Assembly (NCBI GenBank): GCA_026708285.1
Contig: JAPOVF010000146.1
Location: 1 to 35,704 of the forward strand
Direction: 5' to 3'
DNA: 35,704 bases
Source of the DNA: Acidobacteriota bacterium
GTDB lineage: Bacteria > Acidobacteriota > Thermoanaerobaculia > Multivoradales > Multivoraceae
Part shown: positions 23,845 to 31,024 of the stretch, one piece after another
Position numbering within the stretch: position 1 is the stretch's first letter
Layout: every line of letters starts with the position of its first letter
Notes under the pieces: generated by a model
Databases searched by the model: none
The model's input: only the letters and a program-made list of their open reading frames with translations
Told to the model about the DNA's origin: nothing
Program-made: the position numbers and the translations under genes

Positions 23845-26028
23845 CTACCCCGATGTCCGGATCCGGAGGAGTTCCGAACTGTCCGGCCAGCGCTGGAGCG
23901 CCTGGGCCAGCAACCGCGCTGCGGACGCTTCGTCGTTCATCGCCCGCAGTGTCCGCACCGCTTCGGCGTAAGCGGCAGGCTCCGGGTTCACGGTCACCAT
24001 CTCCTGCAGGGCCCGGCCCGCCTCGGCGGCACGCCCCTGCAGGGCGAAGAGGAACGCGAGCGAGGAGTACGCCCCGAGCAGTTCGGCGTCCAGGTCGATC
24101 GCCTCGCGGTACGAGCGCTCCGCTTCGGCCGCCCGCTCCAGGGCGCCGAGCGCCGTGCCGCGATGCAGGAAGAGCCGCGCGAGAACCGTCCGGTCGGCCC
24201 GGTCGCCGAACCCCGCCAGGACCTCGTCGGTCTGCGCGAGGGCTTCCTCGAACCGCCCCTGCGCGTTGAGCCAGCCCGCACGCACGATCAGCGGCGTCAA
24301 CCGCGGTCCGCGCTCGGCAATCGCCCTCGCCAGGTGCTCGCCCGCGGCCTCCAGGTCGCCGGCGACCATTTCGGCCTCGGCCAGCACCAGGTGAGCCAGC
24401 GGCGACCGGTCCACGACCGCGAGTGCGTGCTCACGCGCCTCCTCCACACGTCCCATCCGGAGCAGGAGTTCCGCCAACTTGACGCCGGCGGCGACCGCGT
24501 CGCCCCCGGAGGTCTCGAACGCGCTCCGGTAGGCGTTCAGCGCCGGCTCCCTCCGACCGCGCCCGTCCAGCACATCCCCGAGCTGCTGCCAGGCCTGGAC
24601 GAGTTGCGGCTCGGTTTCCAGGATCCCCCGAAGCACGGACTCGGCCTCCGCCAGGCGACCACCGGCGACCAGCGCCGCGGCGCGGTCCAGATCGGCGACG
24701 ACGCCGATCCGGCTCTTCGGATCCGGAAGCGGCCCCTCCCGGGCGCGGGCGCCGCCGGACAGGTAACCGAGCGACTGCAGGCGCCGGCGGGTTTCGGGAT
24801 CCTCCTCGGCCGGCGAGCTCAGCGTCCGGTCGACTTCGGCGAGCGCCTCGCGCAGCCGTCGCGCCGCCACCCGCTCCTCCTGAATGACGTTGTTGAGCTC
24901 GCCCGGGTCCTCGGACAACCGGAACAACTCCGGATCCGGCGAATCGATGAAGTGCAGGTCGCCTTCCACGATCGACGCCAGATCGCTCCATCCGAAGTGA
25001 ATCCGCGGATACACGCTTTCCGAGACGATCTGCCGCGGCTCCCCGGCGGGCGGCAGATCGAAGAGATTGGCTCCCACCAAGCCGTCCCGTTTCTCCAGAC
25101 CCAGGATCGAGTAGACCGTCGGCGCGACGTCGACGAGCTGGACGTTCGCACCCACTCTCTCGCCGGCGCGCTCCCCACCTGGCAGCTTCACGATCAGGGG
25201 CACCTGGAGCACTTCGCGGTAGATGAGAACCAGGTGGTCCATCTCGCCGTGGTCCATCAGGCCCTCGCCGTGATCGGAGAGCAGGATGACGAGGGCGCCC
25301 TCATAGAGACCAAGTTCCTCCAGGCGCCCGAGTAGCTCGCCGACCACCCGGTCGGCCGCCGCCACCTCGCCATCGTAGGGGTCGTCGTAGCGGCCCGCAA
25401 ACGGCGCCGGCGGCTGATAGGGGGCATGAGGCTCGTAGAGGTGCAGGAACAGGAAGAAGGGGGCGTCCGCCACGCCCTCCAGCCAGCCAGAGGCGGCGAC
25501 CAGGGTTTCCGTCCCCGTCCGTTGCAACTCGCCAAGTTGACGTGCCGTCTCGAACCGGACGCCGTCGTCGTAGATGTCGAAGCCGCGATCGATTCCAGTC
25601 CATGACCGCAGGACGTAGGAGGACACGAAACCACCGGTCGCGTAGCCCTGCCGGCCGAGCTCTGCCGCCAGCGTCGGGATTCCCTCGCTCAACCGGTACC
25701 CGGCGTTGTCGCGAACGCCGTGCTCCGGCGGCAGCAGCCCCGTGAACAGGCTGGCATGGGAAGGCAGCGTGACGTTCACGTGCGTGAAGGCGCGCTCGAA
25801 CAGCACGCCGTCAGCCGCCAGGCGATCGATCGCGGGGGTCTCGACCCCTTCGTATCCGTACGCGGGAAGCCGGTCCGAACGCAGCGTGTCGATCGAGATC
25901 AGAACGATCGGCGGGCGCGGCGACTCGGCACCCGTCCCCGTGGTCCGCTTGGGCGCCGGCGAGCACGCCGGCATCAAGAGCGCCGTCGCGCCCGCGAGCA
26001 CGGCGACGAACATGGGCGCCGCCTTCAC
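23845..26028 (-). CDS. Sulfatase-fold (alkaline phosphatase superfamily) lipoprotein with C-terminal TPRs, second copy
   Basis: The protein has 727 residues from GTG 26028, which overlaps the preceding TGA (GTGA) and begins lipoprotein signal MKAAPMFVAVLAGATALLMP with Cys22 in LMPAC. The sulfatase fold spans ~40-400: IVLISIDTLRSD (Asp47), VNVTLPSHASLFTG and LSDHGEGLMDHGEMDH (Asp252, His253). As in the copy at 6656-8869, the nucleophile site is Thr87 and the usual Arg is His91, so this is not a formylglycine sulfatase. RRLQSLGYLSGG links to TPRs over the C-terminal ~270 residues (AERSYREAIDLDAELLGAYS). It likely acts on phospho- or other esters of surface or periplasmic polymers. It is the middle gene of a unit with a small exported protein before it and a VWFA protein after it. 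Confidence 0.87.
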   Translation of the reverse strand: MKAAPMFVAVLAGATALLMPACSPAPKRTTGTGAESPRPPIVLISIDTLRSDRLPAYGYEGVETPAIDRLAADGVLFERAFTHVNVTLPSHASLFTGLLPPEHGVRDNAGYRLSEGIPTLAAELGRQGYATGGFVSSYVLRSWTGIDRGFDIYDDGVRFETARQLGELQRTGTETLVAASGWLEGVADAPFFLFLHLYEPHAPYQPPAPFAGRYDDPYDGEVAAADRVVGELLGRLEELGLYEGALVILLSDHGEGLMDHGEMDHLVLIYREVLQVPLIVKLPGGERAGERVGANVQLVDVAPTVYSILGLEKRDGLVGANLFDLPPAGEPRQIVSESVYPRIHFGWSDLASIVEGDLHFIDSPDPELFRLSEDPGELNNVIQEERVAARRLREALAEVDRTLSSPAEEDPETRRRLQSLGYLSGGARAREGPLPDPKSRIGVVADLDRAAALVAGGRLAEAESVLRGILETEPQLVQAWQQLGDVLDGRGRREPALNAYRSAFETSGGDAVAAGVKLAELLLRMGRVEEAREHALAVVDRSPLAHLVLAEAEMVAGDLEAAGEHLARAIAERGPRLTPLIVRAGWLNAQGRFEEALAQTDEVLAGFGDRADRTVLARLFLHRGTALGALERAAEAERSYREAIDLDAELLGAYSSLAFLFALQGRAAEAGRALQEMVTVNPEPAAYAEAVRTLRAMNDEASAARLLAQALQRWPDSSELLRIRTSG

Positions 26029-26567
26029 TTGAGCTTCAGGGTTCGGCTGACCATCTGGGGCAAGCCGGAGACATCGCCGGCCGGCGTCCACACCTCGACC
26101 GTCTCGCCCTCCTCTTCGACCTCGGACACTTCAACCCACTGCGCCTCGCGAAGCCGGACCAGAACCTCGAGATTGCCGTCGGCCGGCGCCGGACGACCCG
26201 TTTCCGAGGTCCAGAAGTTGTAGAGCGCAATCTCATCCGACTTGCCGGCTTCGATCACCTGCAGGAAGAGCTGGTTCTCGTAGACGGGCAACGTCCGACC
26301 GTTCAACTCGACGTCGAAACCGAAGCTGTAGACGTCGCGATCGCCGGCGTTGCTGACGGTCGCGGTCAGCCGGCACAGGGCTTCGCGCCCCGGCGTCGCG
26401 GGCGTGATCTCGATACTCTCGAGAACGACCTCAGCCTCCTCCGCCCACGCCCCGACCGCGAGAAGGCTGAACGGGGACCACGCGATGATGACGGCTGACC
26501 CGGCTGAAGCCAACCGTGACCTGATTCTGGCGCCGGAAGTCCGGGCACCGAGCCCCCCGTTCAGCAC
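26025..26567 (-). CDS. Small exported protein of unknown function (beta-sandwich, CARDB-like look)
   Basis: The protein has 180 residues from GTG 26567; TTG 26513 is an alternative that keeps only the signal segment AGSAVIIAWSPFSLLAVGAW. The mature part opens VVLESIEITPATPGREALCR and goes on with LTATVSNAGDRDVYSFGFDV. This alternating pattern with TVSNAGD is typical of CARDB or similar extracellular beta-sandwich domains; I do not recognise a specific family. One cysteine and no catalytic motif are seen. The stop overlaps the start of the sulfatase-fold gene (GTGA), so the two are translationally coupled and the protein may be its partner. A TATTAT box ends seven bases before the GTG. Confidence 0.65.
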   Translation of the reverse strand: MLNGGLGARTSGARIRSRLASAGSAVIIAWSPFSLLAVGAWAEEAEVVLESIEITPATPGREALCRLTATVSNAGDRDVYSFGFDVELNGRTLPVYENQLFLQVIEAGKSDEIALYNFWTSETGRPAPADGNLEVLVRLREAQWVEVSEVEEEGETVEVWTPAGDVSGLPQMVSRTLKLK

Positions 26568-26574
26568 GGCATGG

Positions 26575-26580
26575 ATAATA
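26575..26580. promoter_or_regulatory. Shared AT hexamer serving two divergent genes
   Basis: On the - strand it reads TATTAT, seven bases before GTG 26567. On the + strand the overlapping GATAAT (26574-26579) lies 15 bases before ATG 26595. The two start codons are only 27 bases apart, so one -10 region seems to face both ways. Confidence 0.5.
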
Positions 26581-26594
26581 CCGACGGGATCCTC

Positions 26595-28049
26595 ATGAAG
26601 ATGACGACGGCCGCACTCCTTCGCCTGACCGCTGCAGTCCTTTGCCTGGCCCTGATCGGTCCGGCCGCGCTCCCCGCCCAGGACCGGTTGATGGACGACC
26701 CGCTCGCCGTCCGGCCGACCTACCCGACGCTGGACAGCAACGCCGGCAGGACGCGCGCCGCCGGCGCCGTCTACGACCGTCTACGACGCCTGATGTCCGA
26801 CCGGAAGAAGGCCAGACGCAACGCCGCGAAGGCGCTCGCCAAGACCGATCCTGCAACGCTCATTCCCCTGGTCGACGCGTACTTCTTTTCGCCCAACGAG
26901 GCCCGCCCGGACGTTCGGCAACTGCTCGAGGACCTCTCCGGCGAACAGCTCGGCAACCACTACCGGGGCTGGTTCGAGTACGTCGGCAGCCGTGAGGATC
27001 TTGTGCCCCCACCCGGCTACGTCGCCTGGAAGGGAGAGTTGTTCTCGCGCATCGACCCGGTCTTCAACCGCATTCTCGGTCCCGACACCACGGTCCGGCT
27101 GCGACTGCGGGAAGTGCACTGGGGCGGTGTGCGCCTGGACGAGATTCCCGCCGTCGACGACCCCGCCGCGGTCCCTGCCGACATGGCCCGCTTCATGCGC
27201 GACACCGACACCGTGTTCGGCGTCAGCATCGGCGGCGAGCGGCGCGCCTACCCGGTCAAGGTGCTCAGTTGGCACGAGCTGCTGAACGACACCGTGGGCG
27301 GGCAGCCGATCACCCTGTCGTTCTGCACGCTCTGCGGCTCGGGCATCCTCTACTCGGCCGTCGACCCGAATGGCGAACGTCTGAGGTTCGGAACCTCGGG
27401 TCTGCTGTACCGATCGAACAAGCTGATGTTCGACCGCGCCACCTTGAGCCTGTGGAGCAACCTGACCGGCGAGGCCGTCGTCGGCCAGCGCGCCGCCGAA
27501 GGCGCCCGGCTCGAGATGCTGCCAATGACCCTGACGCGCTGGGACGCCTGGCGAACCCGCTACCCCGACACGACGATCATGCGGCCGGATCCGGAGGCAG
27601 CGCGGCGCACGGGCTTCCGCTACGTCGAGGGTGCCGCCGACCAGGCCCGCTCAGGCGTCGAGTTCCCGGTATGGCGACAGAGCGACGTGCTGGAGCGGAA
27701 CGCGCGCATCTACGCGCTGCGAATCGGTGACGAAGCGAAGGCGTATCCGCTGGACAAGCTCCGTTCCGAGCGCCTGGTCCACGACACGGTCGGCGGACGG
27801 AAGGTCGTGCTCGTCCTCGACGCGGCGAGCGACGCCGTGCGCGCCTACGAGAGCGGAGGACGGCGGTTCCGGGTCCCGCAGGAGACCCCTCTGCGTCAGC
27901 TACACGCCGAGGACGGAACCGCCTGGTGGATCGCCGAAGAAGGCCTCGTACCGGATTCCGGCGACGGCGACCTGCTGCCACGCATACCTGGCCACGCCGC
28001 CTTCTGGTTCGGCTGGTACGCGTTCTACCCGGAAACCGGGATCTACTGA
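26595..28049 (+). CDS. Exported DUF3179-domain protein
   Basis: The protein has 484 residues from ATG 26595, chosen because it begins signal peptide MKMTTAALLRLTAAVLCLAL (cleavage near LPAQ); an ATG at 26571 would put polar residues first and overlap the promoter. Residues ~205-480 match DUF3179: GVSIGGERRAYPVKVLSWHE, LSFCTLCGSGILYSA (Cys244, Cys247), FGTSGLLYRSNKLMFDR and LWSNLTGEAVVG. The function of DUF3179 is unknown; the C-x-x-C pair could bind metal or be redox-active. Residues ~35-200 are an extra helical N-terminal region (RRNAAKALAKTDPATLIPLV) of unknown role, making it longer than simple DUF3179 proteins. The TGA overlaps the end of the convergent M16 gene by seven bases. Confidence 0.85.
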   Translation: MKMTTAALLRLTAAVLCLALIGPAALPAQDRLMDDPLAVRPTYPTLDSNAGRTRAAGAVYDRLRRLMSDRKKARRNAAKALAKTDPATLIPLVDAYFFSPNEARPDVRQLLEDLSGEQLGNHYRGWFEYVGSREDLVPPPGYVAWKGELFSRIDPVFNRILGPDTTVRLRLREVHWGGVRLDEIPAVDDPAAVPADMARFMRDTDTVFGVSIGGERRAYPVKVLSWHELLNDTVGGQPITLSFCTLCGSGILYSAVDPNGERLRFGTSGLLYRSNKLMFDRATLSLWSNLTGEAVVGQRAAEGARLEMLPMTLTRWDAWRTRYPDTTIMRPDPEAARRTGFRYVEGAADQARSGVEFPVWRQSDVLERNARIYALRIGDEAKAYPLDKLRSERLVHDTVGGRKVVLVLDAASDAVRAYESGGRRFRVPQETPLRQLHAEDGTAWWIAEEGLVPDSGDGDLLPRIPGHAAFWFGWYAFYPETGIY

Positions 28050-29566
28050 GTCTCCACGAGCCGCGGCGCCCCCAGCATGCGACGCAGGTCCTCAGCCGCC
28101 CGACCGGCACGGACTGCCTCCGAGTCGCCTACGACGGCCAGCACGACTCCTTCCGGATCGATGAAGCGCTGCGCCGCGCGGCGAATGTCCGCGGCGCTCA
28201 CCGCCCGGAGCCGCTCCCCGTAGACCGACCAGTACCCATGAGGCCGACCCAGCAGCTCGTCCTCCGCGAAGCGGCCGGCGACCGTCTCGGCGCGGTCGAA
28301 GAGCAACGGCAGGCGGGCCAGCAGCGATCGCCGCGCAGTCGCGATCTCCACCTCGGGCACCGTTGCCCGCCGCAAGCGCGTCAACTCCTCGAGTACTGCG
28401 GCGGCGGCCGCAGCAGCCGACTCCGGAGCCGTCTCCAGGAAGATCCGAAACTCCCCGACGCCATGGTCCGCCGAGCGCTCCGATGCAGGCTCGGCCGCGA
28501 CCACGTCGAGGTCGAACCAGGTCACGACGCGGTACGTGAGCCCCTCCTCCAGCTGAAGCCGTGATCGCAAGCGCGACACCGCACCGGGACCATCCAGGAT
28601 CTCCGCCAACAGCAGCAGCGCCCAGCGATCACGGTCGTCCCAGTGATCGAAGACCGCGCCCCGGTGGCCCAGGGCCATCGCCGCCTGCGAGCCCGGCCGG
28701 TCAACGGTCCACCACCCCGGCGAAACCGCGACCGCTTCAAAGACGGCTTCCGGTTCCCCGGAGACATCAGACGGTTCGGCCTTCCGATCGGCATCCGTTT
28801 GGGATGCCGGCAACGCCTGCCAACTGCCGAACAGTTCGTCGAGCCTGGCGACCAGCCGCTCGGGCTCGACATCGCCCGAAGCGGCGATCACGGCTCCTTC
28901 CTGGCGCCAGAACCGCCGGTGGAATGCGGCTAGCGCGTCCCGTTCAAACGCGGCCACCGACGCCTCGGTCAACCGCCGGCTTCGGGGCGAGGCCGGTCCA
29001 TGCACCAGGCGCTGCCACTCACGGTCCAGCACCGCATGCGCCTCGTCCTCCCGGGCGGCAAGGCTGACCCTGAGGTTCGCCCTCGCCTGAGCCAGCCGTA
29101 CCTCGTCGAACCGCGGTTCGAACAGGATCGAGGCCAGGATCTCCAGACCCCGCTCAAGCGCTTTCGAGCCGATGTCGAGCACGAACACCGTCCGCGTCCA
29201 GGAACTGCTGCCGTCCACGCGGGCGCCGAGTGCGTCGATCGCGTCGTCCAACTCCTCAGGCCCCATGTGGCCAGCGCCGCCACGCCGGGCCATGGCCGCG
29301 GTCATGGACACCATGCCCTCTTCGCCCGGCGCCTCGTTCCGGTCCCCCACGGGCAACGCCAGCACGATGTCAACCAGCGGCAGGCTGCGGTCGGGTACGA
29401 CGTAGACCGGCAAACCGTTCCGGAGTTCGAAACGCATCCCGGAGACGGCCGGCGGCTCGAAGAGGGACGGGGCGAACTGGAGATCCGCCGGGTGTGCCGG
29501 AACAGCCTGGGCGGGGAGCACCGCCGGCGCGGCAATGCAGACGGCAAGGACGAAGAGCCGGCCCAC
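28043..29566 (-). CDS. M16-family peptidase homologue, inactive-type partner subunit
   Basis: The protein has 507 residues from a GTG six bases after the upstream TAA. The signal peptide is MGRLFVLAVCIAAPAVLPAQ. The M16 fold is shown by MRFELRNGLPVYVVPDRSLP, then DALGARVDGSSSW and AFHRRFWRQEGAVIAASGDV. Where active members have HxxEH, this one has GEEGMVSMTAAMARRGG (~81-97), so the zinc site is absent. Such inactive halves pair with active M16 subunits, as in processing-peptidase-like heterodimers. The active-type gene lies directly upstream in the same unit. Probably periplasmic. Confidence 0.87.
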   Translation of the reverse strand: MGRLFVLAVCIAAPAVLPAQAVPAHPADLQFAPSLFEPPAVSGMRFELRNGLPVYVVPDRSLPLVDIVLALPVGDRNEAPGEEGMVSMTAAMARRGGAGHMGPEELDDAIDALGARVDGSSSWTRTVFVLDIGSKALERGLEILASILFEPRFDEVRLAQARANLRVSLAAREDEAHAVLDREWQRLVHGPASPRSRRLTEASVAAFERDALAAFHRRFWRQEGAVIAASGDVEPERLVARLDELFGSWQALPASQTDADRKAEPSDVSGEPEAVFEAVAVSPGWWTVDRPGSQAAMALGHRGAVFDHWDDRDRWALLLLAEILDGPGAVSRLRSRLQLEEGLTYRVVTWFDLDVVAAEPASERSADHGVGEFRIFLETAPESAAAAAAAVLEELTRLRRATVPEVEIATARRSLLARLPLLFDRAETVAGRFAEDELLGRPHGYWSVYGERLRAVSAADIRRAAQRFIDPEGVVLAVVGDSEAVRAGRAAEDLRRMLGAPRLVETQ

Positions 29567-29572
29567 TGCCCG

Positions 29573-31024
29573 TTACCCTCCGGTGCGGGCAAGGGACAGG
29601 ACCGCCCGTTCGCGGGCGAGGAGGTAGCGGTCTACGACTCGCTGCAGGTCGTCCCCGTCAACGGCGACGGCGGCGTCGAGCCATGCGGTCAACTGCCGCC
29701 AACCGCCCAGGGCCTCGGCCGCCGCGAGGCGCCCCGCCAGTCCGGTGTCCTGTTCGAGCTGACGCCACGAGTCCGTCGTCAACTGACGCCGCACCCGGCT
29801 CAACTCTGCATCGTCCACGCCGCCGGAACCGACCCCGTCCAGCAGTGCGTCCCACGCCGCGGTCAGGTCTTTCGGGCGGGCGCCCTCGCCGGCTTCGATC
29901 CGCACCGCGAAGTAGCCTCCCAGCTTCCGGGACACGTGCTCCGCCGACGCCGCGTAGGCAACCCGATCTTCCCCCGCGACGAGTCCACGGTAGAGGCGGC
30001 CCGAGCGGCTGTTCAGCAGACCGGCCAGGAAGTCGAGGACGACCGTGTCCCCGTCCGCTGCGAACGGCAGCGTCGGGTAACGGATCTCGACCTGGCTGCG
30101 GCACGCGCAGAGTCCCTCCAGGGACCCGACCGCGGGATCCGGCGTTTCCTTCAACTCCCGAGTCCGTGAGTTCCGTCCGGAGGCACGGAGCCGGCCGAAG
30201 TACCGCTCTCCGAGCTCCCGAGCTTCGGGCAGGGAAACGTCGCCGACCAGCACCGCGATCAGGCGGTCCGGCCGGTACAGAGCCTCGAAGTGCGACCGGG
30301 CGTCGGACGGCAGCAGCCGCTCGACCTCGCGCCGCTCGCCGCCCGGCGTGTGGGCGTAGGGATGACCGGCGCCCCAGTAGGCCGCATCGAAGAGCTCGAA
30401 CCAGGTGCCGGTCGGCGTCGAGTCGATCCGCTGTCGCCGCTCCTGCTCGACCACCTGGAGTTCCCGCCGAAAGCCCCGGAACACGGGACGATGCAACCGG
30501 TCGGACTCCATCCAGAACCAGAGTTCGATCTTCTCCTTCGGCACCAGGGCATGGAACGCGGTCAGATCATGGTGGGTCAGGGCATCGACGCCCACGACGC
30601 CGGCCCGTGCATAGACGCCCGCGAACTCGCCGGGCTGTTGCAACGCTTCCAGCCGCTGCTCGAGACGAAGCAGATCTCGATCGGTTCGGCCACGCCGAAC
30701 CGATCTCTCGTAGAGGTCCTCCCACCGGCTCAGCAGGCGCGACTCCGCCTCCCAGTCGGTGGTCCCTATCTTTCGGCTGCCGGCGAACAGGAGATGTTCC
30801 ACCAGGTGTGTCAGGCCGCGACGGCCGGCTGGATCCGACGCCGACCCGCCCCGGACGGCCGTGACCGCGGCAACCAGCGGACGGCCGGGACGCTCGACGA
30901 CCAGGAAGGTCATCCCGTTGTCCAGTTCGAACTGCGCCGCCCCGACACCCGGCTCCGGCGTCGCGGACCCGGCTGTCGCCGTCCCGCTCAGCAGCAGCAC
31001 CGCGAGGGCGGCGGCGCTTCTCAA
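29573..31024 (-). CDS. M16-family zinc peptidase, active-type subunit
   Basis: The protein has 483 residues from a TTG that overlaps the preceding TGA (TTGA). The signal segment is MRSAAALAVLLLSGTATAGS. It has the M16 opening QFELDNGMTFLVVERPGRPL and the inverted zinc motif HLVEH (His73, Glu76, His77). A third-ligand candidate is Glu195 in QVVEQERRQR, 118 residues on. That spacing is wider than the roughly 75 usual in the family because of a charged helical insert (~92-140, LLSRWEDLYERSVRRGRTD). GHPYAHTPGGERREVERLLP and AVLVGDVSLPEARELGERYF are further family blocks. It should cut peptides in the periplasm together with the inactive-type partner encoded just downstream. Confidence 0.88.
   Translation of the reverse strand: MRSAAALAVLLLSGTATAGSATPEPGVGAAQFELDNGMTFLVVERPGRPLVAAVTAVRGGSASDPAGRRGLTHLVEHLLFAGSRKIGTTDWEAESRLLSRWEDLYERSVRRGRTDRDLLRLEQRLEALQQPGEFAGVYARAGVVGVDALTHHDLTAFHALVPKEKIELWFWMESDRLHRPVFRGFRRELQVVEQERRQRIDSTPTGTWFELFDAAYWGAGHPYAHTPGGERREVERLLPSDARSHFEALYRPDRLIAVLVGDVSLPEARELGERYFGRLRASGRNSRTRELKETPDPAVGSLEGLCACRSQVEIRYPTLPFAADGDTVVLDFLAGLLNSRSGRLYRGLVAGEDRVAYAASAEHVSRKLGGYFAVRIEAGEGARPKDLTAAWDALLDGVGSGGVDDAELSRVRRQLTTDSWRQLEQDTGLAGRLAAAEALGGWRQLTAWLDAAVAVDGDDLQRVVDRYLLARERAVLSLARTGG

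Noticed and set aside
22474-25335. 953-codon open frame on the + strand opposite the VWFA and sulfatase-fold genes
   Set aside because: It spans two well-supported opposite genes and has R/Q/H-rich composition, so it is a codon-bias shadow.
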